Positions 40,886-49,201 of a DNA stretch of 64,000 bases are shown piece after piece. Positions within the stretch are counted from its first letter, which is position 1, and each line of letters opens with the position of its first letter. The stretch lies in contig LR778114.1 in assembly GCA_902809825.1 (NCBI GenBank), positions 1,798,001 through 1,862,000 on the forward strand. Reading direction: 5' to 3'. The notes under the pieces were generated by a model. It worked only from the letters and a program-made list of their open reading frames with translations. It did not search any database and was not told where the DNA came from. Source of the DNA: Candidatus Hydrogenisulfobacillus filiaventi. GTDB lineage: Bacteria > Bacillota > Sulfobacillia > Sulfobacillales > R501. Position numbers and translations under genes: made by a program.

Positions 40886-42470
40886 TCAGCCGGCGTTAGC
40901 CGCACCTTCCACCGCCCCCTTATCCTCCACCCTGGCGGGAGCGGTTTTCGTGTCGTTCTTCGTGGCTTTGGCCACCGCCATGAGCGGCCCCAACGGCGGG
41001 AAGGTCCGATCCCACTTCTTCTTCAGGTTGATCGCGCCCACCAGGTCGGCATTCCCTTCCCAGCCGCACGCGGGGCACCGGAACGTGTGGCGTGGCCCCC
41101 GCCCGCCCGTGCGTCGGGAGAACCTCTCCCCGTATGCGCCGCAGTGCGGGCACGCCTTGGAGGTGAACGCCGGGTCCCGACGCACCACCAGGATGCCTTC
41201 CCAAAGCGCCATCGCGCGGGTGAAGCTGAGGATGCGCCCTCGCATCCACCAGGAGCGACGCAGGTTCTGCCGCCGTGTCCAGCCCATGCGCTGGGCCTGC
41301 GGCATCCGGTTCAGGGCCTCGAGCACGATGACCCGGGAGCCGTGCGTCTTGGCGAAGCGCACGATCCGGCGGGCAATCTGGCGTGCGGCATCCTCTTCGG
41401 CTTGGGCCAACCTGGCCCAGCGCCGCCGGTTCGACCGCACCCCCCGTGCCGGCTTTCCCGACGCCATCTGCCTCCACCGGATGGCGGACAGCCTGCGCAA
41501 ACGCCGCCCCTCGTGGGCCCGCCCGCGCACGAAGAGCGTCCCGATGACCTTTCTCCCCCGCCAGGCGACGGCGACGGCCAGGTTGTTCTCTCCCAGGTCC
41601 ACCGTCGTCACAGGAAGCCCTGGGTGGGCCGCACGCTGGTCTTCGGCCGGCTTGACCGGCACGGTGCGCACGAAGGGGACGTGCGCGGCCCATCCATCCG
41701 GGTGCCGGTAGAGCGTGACGGACGCCTGGGCGATCTCCCACGGCAGGGGGCTTCAACTGCTCTCGCGCGGTTTTCGCCTCCTCGGCGCGTCCCTCGCGCT
41801 CCAGAGCGCGCGCCGCGCTCAGCCCCGCCTCGATCCTGGCGCGCGTTTCCTCCGACCTCGCCAGGAGGATGGCGACGCGTTCGGGGATGCGCACGGGAAT
41901 CTGGACCCAGGCCCACTGGGCCCCGTTCCACAGCTTCACCTTCAGGAACGAGCGCAACGGACTCCGCACGATCAGGCCCTGCCCCCGGTACACCGTGATC
42001 GGGAAGCGTCCCACGACGGGCGGGCCGGGCATGCGGCCCTTGCGCCCCCGGCGCTCCCAGCGGGCCAGGTTGGAGCGATAAGCCCGGACAAGCCCGATGG
42101 CGCGCTGGATCGCGGCCCGGCGGAACACCACGGGGGCCTTGGCCGCTCCGGGCACGGCCTGGAGATCGTGGGACGGATCGGGGTGTGCCCGGGTCTTCAC
42201 CGTGACGGCTTCCACCCGCGTCAGCACTTCTTTGGCGGTGGGCGCGCGCATCCGGATCTCGCCCGTCTCCGGGTCGAAGAGCACCCGCCGCGTCTGCTGG
42301 TCCCGCTTGGGGACCTTGTCCCACAGGCCTGGTTCCCGGATCAGGACAGCAAGGTAGAACGCCACCAGCCGCTCGAACAAGGCTTGGGTCTGTTCGAGCG
42401 CCGCGTGTTTGACCCCGTTTGGCCCCCACAAAGGCAGGATCATGGTGCGCACCGCCTGGACCAGCGCCAT
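40886..42470 (-). pseudogene. tnpB: TnpB of IS-A, frameshifted
   Basis: About 527 aa if corrected. N-terminal half runs to REQLKP at about 41750, where a run of five C is one base too long; the continuation LPWEIAQ is in the next frame. The C-terminal half has VDLGENNLAV (RuvC I), VIVLEALNRM (RuvC II Glu) and a zinc ribbon with CPHCG and CPACG. RNA-guided nuclease family; probably inactive unless the shift is a sequencing error or programmed. Confidence 0.8.
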
Positions 42471-42474
42471 GGGG

Positions 42475-43107
42475 CTACCCCCTTTCTCTGGCGTGATGGC
42501 TTCGGATCACATCCGTCACGTGCTTACGAAATCCATGGCTGCGGCGACCGTAGAGACGGGCAGCAAACACCGTGAGGATGGTAATGAGGTCGCGTGTCAG
42601 TTCGTCTTCCGCAGAAGTCGGCGGAGCATCGTCCAAGCAAATGATGCGAACCTTGCGCGCCGTAAGGTATGTCTCGAGGTAGCTGTACCCGAATCGAGCC
42701 AGTCGATCACGGAACTCCACCAGGACGAGATCGATCCGGCTATCTTCCGCAAGCCGAAAGATGCGGCGCAACCCCCGCCGTTTCTCGTTAATCCCGGAGG
42801 CTTGCTCCGCGATCACTTCCACGATTCGGTAGCCTCGCTCTTTAGCCGCATTGAGCAAGCGCGCTTTCTGCCGATCCAGGTTCCCGTCCCGCTTCTGCTG
42901 GCTGGAGGACACGCGCGCGTAGATCACCGCTCGGTTTCCGCCGCTGCGCTCTCCGGCTAAGCGGTTGATCGATTCCAGGCTAAACATCCGTCGCCCTCCT
43001 GGGCTCCGAATGGTTTGGAGCACGCCCTGCGCATCCCACCGCCGCAACGTGCGGGATGACACCCCTAGCCGCCGCCGGGCTTCAGCGACACTGACAAAAT
43101 CATCCAT
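42475..43107 (-). CDS. tnpA: IS607-type serine recombinase TnpA
   Basis: 210 aa. MerR-like HTH (VAEARRRLGVSSRTLRRWDAQG), then a serine-recombinase domain with VIYARVSSSQQK (catalytic Ser) and EQASGINEKRRGL. Ends just before tnpB. Confidence 0.9.
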   Translation of the reverse strand: MDDFVSVAEARRRLGVSSRTLRRWDAQGVLQTIRSPGGRRMFSLESINRLAGERSGGNRAVIYARVSSSQQKRDGNLDRQKARLLNAAKERGYRIVEVIAEQASGINEKRRGLRRIFRLAEDSRIDLVLVEFRDRLARFGYSYLETYLTARKVRIICLDDAPPTSAEDELTRDLITILTVFAARLYGRRSHGFRKHVTDVIRSHHARERG

Positions 43108-43140
43108 GAGACCAGGATACGAGGTTTGACCTACTATGTC

Positions 43141-43241
43141 CGCTCAAAGTGTAAGTCGCGCTGCACCCACACCGCCTCCCCCACCCGCAGGGACCAGTAA
43201 CGCCGCTCGTCCTGCCATGGGTCCGGATGGCGGGGCTGCAT
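43141..43241 (-). pseudogene. 5' part of a 94-aa gene split by IS-A
   Basis: ATG about 11 bases after AAGGAGG; DERRYWSLRVGEAVWVQRDL then HFER at the junction. Combines with 40448-40631 into one frame of 94 codons plus stop. As it stands it ends after a few IS bases (FERT, stop). Confidence 0.75.
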
Positions 43242-43277
43242 GGGTGCGGGCGCCTCCTTCGCATGGATGCCGAAAAT

Positions 43278-43354
43278 TGGGGCGGACGTCGGGGATCGAA
43301 CCCGAACTCGCGGGGCCACAGCCCGCTGTGCGCGGCCAGCACACCGTGCCCGCC
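43278..43354 (-). tRNA. tRNA-His (GTG)
   Basis: Cloverleaf of 77 bases with encoded CCA. Acceptor GGCGGGC against GTCCGCC with a G before position 1 as expected for His, T-arm TCGGG TTCGATC CCCGA, anticodon stem GCGGG / CCCGC with loop CTGTGGC (anticodon GTG). The D-arm is short and one acceptor pair is A-C, so it is somewhat divergent. Confidence 0.75.
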
Positions 43355-43363
43355 ATATTGGCC

Positions 43364-43413
43364 GCCGAGGCTGGGCTTGAGCCAGCGGCGACCTGCCCGT
43401 TGGCCAACCCGGC
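43364..43413 (-). other. tRNA-like relic without anticodon arm
   Basis: Fifty bases: acceptor-like GCCGGG / CTCGGC, a D-arm-like stretch and a T-arm GCTGG CTCAAGC CCAGC with one loop change, but no anticodon arm. It sits 9 bases before tRNA-His. Confidence 0.35.
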
Positions 43414-43442
43414 GGGGCGTGGATGGGCGGCGAAGACGATTC

Positions 43443-43766
43443 CTACGGATCCTGGGCCGGGATTGGCGTTCGCAGCCGCTCCCAGGTCAGATCCTCCCGC
43501 CGGACGCCAGCGCAGCGCAGGCAGATCCGCTGCCCGGCTTCGTCCGCGAGGAAATTGCTGGCGGAGGCGTTGTGCCGATCCCCGACGTACGCCCAGAACC
43601 AGCGCCCGCAGCGGTCGCACACCTCGGGCGGGAACTCGCCGTCCCAAGCCTCCTCCTTGCAGGCGTCGGAGCAGTACCCGACCAGCTCCGTCTGATCCGG
43701 GTGCCACGGATCGGAACCCACCCGCCACACCAAATCGGGCAGCGCGGGCGCTCCGCAAACGTCACA
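43443..43766 (-). pseudogene. zinc-ribbon gene split by IS-B (main part)
   Basis: Cys motifs CDVC, CSDAC, CDRC and CLRC, paralog of 37994-38326. Its natural start is cut off by IS-B: joining 46677-46666 (GTG GGC AAG ATC behind AAGGAGGAG) to TGT at 43766 gives a frame opening MGKICDVCGAP. The GTG at 43733 inside the gene would lose the first Cys pair. Confidence 0.75.
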
Positions 43767-43866
43767 AGAAAACGCGGGCGCGGAAGCCCCGCCCTTCAGG
43801 GCTGGGGAGGAGCGCCCGCTCCCTCGCTTCCATGCGCCATTGAGGTGTTCGTGCTATAATGGACAC

Positions 43867-44388
43867 ATGAACCTGACCTTGCTGGTGAAACTGCAACCGA
43901 CTCCGGACCAAGCGGCGGCGCTGCGGGCCACGATGGAGCGCTTCAATGCGGCCTGCAACGCCATTGCCGTCGTCGCCTTTCGGGAGCGGACGGCGAACAA
44001 GATCCGGCTCCAAAAGCTGGTGTATCGGGACATCCGCGCCCAGTTCGGCCTGTCGGCGCAGTTGACCGTGCGGGCCATCAGCAAGGTCGCCGAAGCCTAC
44101 AAACGGGACCGGCGGATCCAGCCTACGTTCCGCCCCTATGGCGCCATCTTGTATGACCGGCGGATCCTGTCGTGGAAAGGGCCGGATCGCGTGTCCATCC
44201 TGACCCTGGCGGGGCGCCAGATCATCCCGGTGGTCCTGGACGGCTACCACCGGGCCCGGTTGGAGCGGATTCGCGGACAGGCCGACCTGATCTATCGCGA
44301 CGGGCAGTTTTATTTGGCGGTCGTGGTGGACGTGCCCGAGCCGCCGCCGCTCCAGCCCGACGACTGGCTGGGTGTGGATCTCGGCATC
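43867..44388 (+). pseudogene. tnpB: TnpB of IS-B, N-terminal half
   Basis: 174 codons from MNLTLLVKLQ to DWLGVDLGI (RuvC I), then interrupted by IS-C. With 46068-46625 it makes an intact 359-residue TnpB. Confidence 0.9.
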
Positions 44389-44432
44389 TTGACGTTCTCC
44401 CCACGGCTAAAGCCGGGGGATTCTTTCTCGCG

Positions 44433-45620
44433 CTAGCGAGCTACGCGGGCGTGCTGGTGGGGCTGCCACCGCACGCCCGTGGGGGACGCCATCGCCCCAA
44501 CTACTGGGCCTGAGCCCAGATACTTGCGTCGGATGTTGATCGCCCCGACGCCATCCCGGTGGAAGCGGAATCCACAGGCCGGACAGGCATACACGCGGCC
44601 ACGCGGTTTGTGCCGGTGTCCGCAGCGGGGGCACTCCTGCGAGGTATAGGCTTCGTCTTGGAGCACTACACGCATCCCGAACCGCCCAGCCTTGTAAGTG
44701 ACCATCCAACGGACTTGGCCCGTGACCATCTGGTGGATGCGCTGGTTGGCGGCGGGACCGTAATCCACCCGTCCCCGCAGATCCCGCACATCGCCGATGA
44801 CCACCGTCTGCACCCCGCTCGCATGGAGGGTGGAGACCAGGGCGGTCGTCTGCTTGTGCAGGATGTCGCGGACCTGGTGATCCAGCTTCTGAAGTTGTTT
44901 CCGCTTGCTCCGCTGGAGCTTCCGCCAGCGGCGAGAACCTTTCTTCAGACGAGACTGCTTGGCGGCCAGTGCCGCCTTGATCTTGTTTTGGTACTGTCGT
45001 TTGGCTCGAAGCTCCCGGCCGTTGAAAATCGTCGTCCGCTGACCATCGTGGGCCACGGCAAGATGAATCTCGCCGAGATCGACTCCCGCCGTTTCGTCTC
45101 CGACCAGTTCGGGAACCGGATCCATATCGCGATAGGCACACCGCAACTCGTAACCAGTGCCGGTCCACCCCAATTCGACCAACACCGGCACACCCCACGA
45201 CCACGGTACGACCAACGGCGCATTGCCCCGCCCATTAGACAGCACGAGAGAACCGTATCGCACCCGGATGGCCGAGGACTTCCACTGGACACGGGAGTAC
45301 CGGCGGCGTCGGTAGGGCGGCTTGGCGTGCGGATCGGTCTTGCGCCGCTTCCGCCAGGACTTCAGCGCCGCATAGAAACCCTGGACGACGGCATCGGCGC
45401 TATGGGCGTGCAGTTGATCGGACGTGTGCCAGCGCATCATCGCCGACGGTTTGAGCCACTGGCCGTGCTTGCGCACCGTGCGCCAAAAGCTAATCACCGT
45501 GCGGGTATAGAGCTCACCGGCCGCTTGGGCCAGGGCATCGAGTTGCGGGGTAGGCTCCAAATGCAGCCGCCGGACCTCATACCCGCTTTTGGTTTTCGAT
45601 GTATTGCTTGATGACGGCAA
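44433..45620 (-). CDS. tnpB: TnpB of IS-C
   Basis: About 395 aa from a TTG 8 bases after AGGAGG, overlapping tnpA. RuvC I in GVDLGEIHLAV, zinc ribbon CPRCGHRHKPRGRVYACPACG, final DGVGAINIRR. The RuvC II site reads VVIGDVRDL where a Glu is usual, so the catalytic Glu may be elsewhere. Confidence 0.9.
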   Translation of the reverse strand: MPSSSNTSKTKSGYEVRRLHLEPTPQLDALAQAAGELYTRTVISFWRTVRKHGQWLKPSAMMRWHTSDQLHAHSADAVVQGFYAALKSWRKRRKTDPHAKPPYRRRRYSRVQWKSSAIRVRYGSLVLSNGRGNAPLVVPWSWGVPVLVELGWTGTGYELRCAYRDMDPVPELVGDETAGVDLGEIHLAVAHDGQRTTIFNGRELRAKRQYQNKIKAALAAKQSRLKKGSRRWRKLQRSKRKQLQKLDHQVRDILHKQTTALVSTLHASGVQTVVIGDVRDLRGRVDYGPAANQRIHQMVTGQVRWMVTYKAGRFGMRVVLQDEAYTSQECPRCGHRHKPRGRVYACPACGFRFHRDGVGAINIRRKYLGSGPVVGAMASPTGVRWQPHQHARVAR

Positions 45621-45975
45621 GCGGGGCACCTCCTACTGTCGCCACAAAGTAACTATTGGTCCAAAGCGTCGGAAGGCGGCTCCGAAGCCACGGAAATTCC
45701 TGTCGCAATAGTCGGGATGACCGGCCTTTCATCAACCGCACCAAGCGGTGGATGCCAAACTGTGGATCGACCGAGATCAGGAGATGCACGTGATCTGGCA
45801 TAACCTCCATCTCGATCACCTCCGCCCTCCGCTCGGCCGCCACCTCGCGGATGATGGTCTTCAGCCGGACGTCCACGCCATCGATCAGCACCCGCCGCCG
45901 GTACTTCGGGCACCAGACGACATGATATTGGCAAGAGTACACCACGTTGTGGTTGGACTGGAACTGCCTGGCCAT
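45577..45975 (-). CDS. tnpA: Y1 HUH transposase TnpA of IS-C
   Basis: 132 aa: HUH motif PDHVHLL, catalytic Tyr in IKQYIENQ, KYRRRVLID and WLRSRLPTLWTNSYFVAT blocks of the IS200 transposases. Confidence 0.95.
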   Translation of the reverse strand: MARQFQSNHNVVYSCQYHVVWCPKYRRRVLIDGVDVRLKTIIREVAAERRAEVIEMEVMPDHVHLLISVDPQFGIHRLVRLMKGRSSRLLRQEFPWLRSRLPTLWTNSYFVATVGGAPLAVIKQYIENQKRV

Positions 45976-46067
45976 GAGTGGATTATACCATTACGAGCGG
46001 TATAATTCCAAGCGATGGCGGCTTATCCCCAGCGCTAAAGCGCGGGGCTTGCGCCGCCAAGTTTTCG

Positions 46068-46625
46068 GTCAACATTGCCACGGATTCCGATGGCGAGACC
46101 TATTCTGGCGGACACCTGAACGGTCTCCGCAAGCGCCACGCCAAGCTGCGCCAGCGACTTCAGCAAAAGGGCACGAAGTCGGCCAAGCGGCTCTTGAAGA
46201 AGCGGCGGCGCAAGGAACACCGCTTTGCCACGGATGTCAACCATCGGATCGCCAAGCGGTTGGTGGCGAAGGCCAAAGACACCGGGCGCGGGATTGCCCT
46301 CGAAGACTTGACGGGCATCCGCGACCGGATAACGGTTAAGAAGGCGCAGCGGCGCCGCCAGCACAGTTGGGCATTCTATCAATTGCGCACGTTTGTCTCG
46401 TACAAGGCGAAACTAGCGGGCGTTCCCGTCGCGCTGGTTGATCCGCGCAACACCTCGCGCACCTGCCCTCTGTGCGGGCTAATCGACAAACGCAACCGCC
46501 CCGACCAGGCGCATTTCCGGTGCATCGGCTGCGGGTTCGCTGGCCCGGCCGACACCATCGCTGCGGGCAACATCGCCCGCAGGGCTGCCGTCAACCAGCC
46601 ACACGCGGCGGGCGGTTCCGCCTAG
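46068..46625 (+). pseudogene. tnpB: TnpB of IS-B, C-terminal half
   Basis: 185 residues: VNIATDSDGETYSGG, RuvC II IALEDLTGI, zinc ribbon with CPLCG and CIGCG, and PADTIAAGNIARRA. Continues the frame of 43867-44388. Confidence 0.9.
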
Positions 46626-46665
46626 CTGCAAGCCCCGGGCTTTAGCCCTGGGGTCGTTGACAAGC

Positions 46666-46677
46666 GATCTTGCCCAC
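46666..46677 (-). pseudogene. start of the zinc-ribbon gene cut off by IS-B
   Basis: GTG GGC AAG ATC behind AAGGAGGAGATCCT; four codons joined in frame to 43766 when IS-B is removed. Confidence 0.6.
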
Positions 46678-46740
46678 AGGATCTCCTCCTTCGTTTGGGC
46701 CTCCGTACGGCCCGGGTGGAGACGGGATCCCGAACGCTAA

Positions 46741-46910
46741 GGAAAAAAAGAAAAGGGCGCGGACGATGACCCGCGCCGGGAGCCAAACGGATCGGAACGC
46801 GCTCGGATGTTCGCCTGTGGATCGGCGGAAATCCCATCAAGCGGGTGCGACACAGACCGTGGCGGTTGGGCGTTTTGGGCAACAGCAAACCAACCGCTCC
46901 ACCAAGCGCT
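46741..46910 (-). ncRNA. possible small RNA or parMR 3' UTR with terminator
   Basis: TTGACG (46941-46946), 18-base spacer and TACGCT (46917-46922) overlap the parR stop. A stem GCGGTTGG / CCAACCGC follows and a terminator GGCGCGG / CCGCGCC with TTTTCTTTTTTT ends at 46741. It could be an independent RNA of ~165 bases or only the end of the parMR transcript. Confidence 0.4.
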
Positions 46911-46942
46911 GAGAGCAGCGTACCTCACGGCCCCGGACGCCG

Positions 46943-47263
46943 TCAAGGATCCGTCTGCGCCAGCCAGTCCCACAGGGCGGACCCCATCACCGCCGTCTCG
47001 TCTTCATCCTGGCGATTCTCCGCCTCGTCTGGCTGGATGGCTGGAGCGCCGGGATGCCCAGCCATCAGAGCCTCCAGCCGCGTTACCACGCTCTCCAGCC
47101 GCGTCGCCACGTCCGTCAGCCCCGCGATCGGCTCCCCTTGCCATCCGCGACGCAGGGCATCCGCCATGGCTTTGCTTCTGGCTCCAGGAGGCAGCGCCAG
47201 CACGGCGGCGGTCACGGGGTCATCGGCGGGTAGGCGCACCACGAAAACCCGGCTTCGCGCCAT
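46943..47263 (-). CDS. parR: ParR/StbB-like DNA-binding partner
   Basis: 106 aa. N-terminal RHH-like segment RVFVVRLPADDPVTAAVL, then PPGARSKAMADALRRG, a Leu/Val helix and an acidic tail. Directly after parM, ribosome site GGAAGTGATGGG. Usually binds the centromere and couples DNA to the ParM filament. Confidence 0.7.
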   Translation of the reverse strand: MARSRVFVVRLPADDPVTAAVLALPPGARSKAMADALRRGWQGEPIAGLTDVATRLESVVTRLEALMAGHPGAPAIQPDEAENRQDEDETAVMGSALWDWLAQTDP

Positions 47264-47272
47264 GGCTTCCCA

Positions 47273-48220
47273 TCACTTCCCGTCCGGCCGCGTCACCAGC
47301 GCGGCCCAATACGCCTCCGCGTTCGCCCATTGCGGATCGGCGGGCAGCAGCGCCTCGGGCCAATGGGCCGCCAGCGCCCCGGCTCCTCCACCCACCAGCA
47401 GCACCCCCCGCGCCTTCAGCAGGGCGTCGTCCAGAATCGGAGCCAGGGATCGGCGCAGGTGGACGGTTAGATTCTCCGACGCCCGGGCTATCCGATCCGC
47501 CAGGGGCCAGGATCGCCCCCGTACGAACACCTCGTCCCGGCCCTCCACCTCGGCCGCCGTGAACGGAGCCCGCGCCTCCCGACTCAGCTCGTCGGCCACC
47601 TGGGTCCACACCCGGGCCATGCCAAGCTCCACGCTGCCAGCCTTGGAGGTGTTGTATCGCAGCTGGCCGCTCGGCTCCTTGATCGCCAGCACATACTCCG
47701 TGGTCCGATACCCGACATCCACCACCAGCCAAGGACCGGGAGGATAGGTGGACGTGGCCAATAGACTGGCGGCCGCGATGCCTTGGGGCAGCACCAGCAC
47801 GTCCTCGATCACGGGACGCAGGGGCTCCTGCCCCGGCCACCGCACCACGGCGGATCGACCTTTCCACGCCATGGCGAGCTCCGCGCGATGCGTGGCCCAC
47901 CACCCCAACGGCAGTCCTATGGCCACCCGGACAGGGCCGGCTAATTGCAGAGCGGCCAAGGCGACCAGCACCATCTCCACCGAATCGGCATCCTGGGCCT
48001 TGTCCCGGCTCCACAGCGGAGCCCCGTCGTGCCATCTGGCGGGCTCCCCGATCCATTTCGGAGCGCCGTTGATCAGCACCGGCCGGTCGCCGTCCACGTC
48101 GCCCCAGTCGGCCACGGCGGCGGTGTCCGCCGGTGCCATCAGCGCCGGAAACAGCACTCGCCGATCCCCCGTCATCGCCTTGACCCATCCATGCCCCAGA
48201 TCCACAGCGGCCTCCCGCAT
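47273..48220 (-). CDS. parM: ParM/StbA-like actin-type segregation protein
   Basis: 315 aa. Phosphate-1 AAVDLGHGWVKAM, phosphate-2 VVDVGYRTTEYVL, a Gly-rich LLVGGGAGALA and final ANAEAYWAAL: the ParM/Alp pattern. Start at MREAAVD behind GGGGGAG. The strongest evidence that this DNA is a plasmid. Shares an operon with the EAL gene upstream. Confidence 0.85.
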   Translation of the reverse strand: MREAAVDLGHGWVKAMTGDRRVLFPALMAPADTAAVADWGDVDGDRPVLINGAPKWIGEPARWHDGAPLWSRDKAQDADSVEMVLVALAALQLAGPVRVAIGLPLGWWATHRAELAMAWKGRSAVVRWPGQEPLRPVIEDVLVLPQGIAAASLLATSTYPPGPWLVVDVGYRTTEYVLAIKEPSGQLRYNTSKAGSVELGMARVWTQVADELSREARAPFTAAEVEGRDEVFVRGRSWPLADRIARASENLTVHLRRSLAPILDDALLKARGVLLVGGGAGALAAHWPEALLPADPQWANAEAYWAALVTRPDGK

Positions 48221-48281
48221 GTGGCACCACTCCCCCCCTTCTCGCTCGCTCATACCTCATCGCGCCATCCGAATCAACGGA

Positions 48282-49007
48282 TCAACGGCGATCCCGCTCC
48301 GCCCGCCAAGCCCTCGGCGGCAGGGAAGGAGGCGGAGGGTGCCACTCCACCTCAGCCCACTGGGTGGGACGGGCGATGGCGAACCCCTGGGCGGCGAAGA
48401 AGCCCAGCTCTTTGGCCACGGCATACTGCGCCTGCGTCTCCACGCCCTCCGCCACCAGCCGGATTCCCCGATCCTGAGCAAAACCGCGGACGAGCTGCAG
48501 CCAGCGTCCCAAGCCAAATCGAACGGGAGCCTGCCACACCAACCCTGCGTCCAGCTTGACCCACTGCACCGGCCAGGTCGTCAGTCGGGTCGTGGTGCCA
48601 ACGGACTCCCCCCAATCATCCAGCGCCACCGGAGCGCTGCCAGCCACCCGCTCGATCAGGTTCGTGGCCCATCCGGCCAGCTCAAGGATCTCCCAGACGA
48701 CTGGTGCCAAGCCCGCCCGCGCCGCCACAGGATCCCATTGCGCCAGAGCCGCCACCCCATCTGGGTGCAGGTTGACCCACACCGGCTCCGGCGGCAGCTG
48801 TCGCCTCCAGCGACGAATGTCCTCCAGCACCTGCCACTCCAGCGCCGCCACACGCCCAGTTCTGGCCGCCCAGCTCCAAAGCTGGGCGGCCGAGGTCTCC
48901 CCTGCTCCCCGGGTCAACCACTCCCGCCCAATAATGGCTCCGGTTTCTAGAGCCACAATGGGCTGAAGCCAATAAGCCAAGCGGATGGGCGCCGATGGGG
49001 TGGTCAT
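48282..49007 (-). CDS. EAL-domain c-di-GMP phosphodiesterase
   Basis: 241 aa, an EAL domain alone. YWLQPIVALETGAIIGREWL (EAL as EWL, Glu kept), VNLHPDG (Asn ligand), VWEILE, ALDDWGES (DDFG-type), VKLDAGLV (Lys) and AEGVETQAQY then AQGFAIARP. The main metal and catalytic ligands look present, so activity is plausible. ATG overlaps the xseB stop. Confidence 0.85.
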   Translation of the reverse strand: MTTPSAPIRLAYWLQPIVALETGAIIGREWLTRGAGETSAAQLWSWAARTGRVAALEWQVLEDIRRWRRQLPPEPVWVNLHPDGVAALAQWDPVAARAGLAPVVWEILELAGWATNLIERVAGSAPVALDDWGESVGTTTRLTTWPVQWVKLDAGLVWQAPVRFGLGRWLQLVRGFAQDRGIRLVAEGVETQAQYAVAKELGFFAAQGFAIARPTQWAEVEWHPPPPSLPPRAWRAERDRR

Positions 49008-49201
49008 TTGGCGGTCTCCTCCAGATCCCGCTGGGCTTGGCGCAGCAGCTCCTCCATGCGATCCAGCAGCCGGGCGGTGGCGACGGCCAGGGCCACCTCC
49101 TCTTCCAGCGGCAGTCGTCCGGATTCCAGCGCCGCCACGTTCTGCTCCACCTGCCGCTCCAGATCCTCGTAGCGATCAGGCGCATCCTCCCGATCCGGCA
49201 T
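49004..49201 (-). CDS. xseB: exodeoxyribonuclease VII small subunit
   Basis: 65 aa from MPDREDAP: YEDLERQVEQNVAALESGRLP then EEEVALAVATARLLD, the XseB helical hairpin. Overlaps xseA by 26 bases. Confidence 0.85.
   Translation of the reverse strand: MPDREDAPDRYEDLERQVEQNVAALESGRLPLEEEVALAVATARLLDRMEELLRQAQRDLEETAK

Larger units (their letters stand above)
40632..43140. mobile_element. IS-A, IS607-type element
   Basis: About 2.5 kb with a serine-recombinase TnpA and a TnpB on the minus strand. Both junctions carry CGCTC on the plus strand, so the boundary is ambiguous by 5 bases. Excision restores a 94-aa reading frame across the junction. Confidence 0.75.
44389..46067. mobile_element. IS-C, IS605-type element nested in IS-B
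   Basis: 1679 bp, minus orientation. Left end begins CGAAAAC right after the target TTGAC (minus strand), right end stops at GTCAA; end hairpins CCCCGCGCTTTAGCGCTGGGG and CCCCGGCTTTAGCCGTGGGG. Removal recreates GGCATC|GTCAACATTGCC, coding Gly-Ile-Val-Asn-Ile-Ala of the host TnpB. Confidence 0.9.
43767..46665. mobile_element. IS-B, TnpB-only IS200/IS605-family element
   Basis: Plus-strand element whose ends carry the hairpins GAAGCCCCGCCC..GGGCTGGGG (left) and CCCCGGGCTTTAGCCCTGGGG (right). Disrupts the zinc-ribbon gene and itself contains IS-C. Left edge can shift by about 2 bases. Confidence 0.75.

Noticed and set aside
40588-40905. Separate minus-strand ORF near the IS-A right end
   Set aside because: It lies in the element's non-coding end after the tnpB stop, so it is not a gene.
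46737-46973. 78-aa minus-strand frame
   Set aside because: It runs through an intrinsic terminator and ends in a Phe-rich translation of the U-run.
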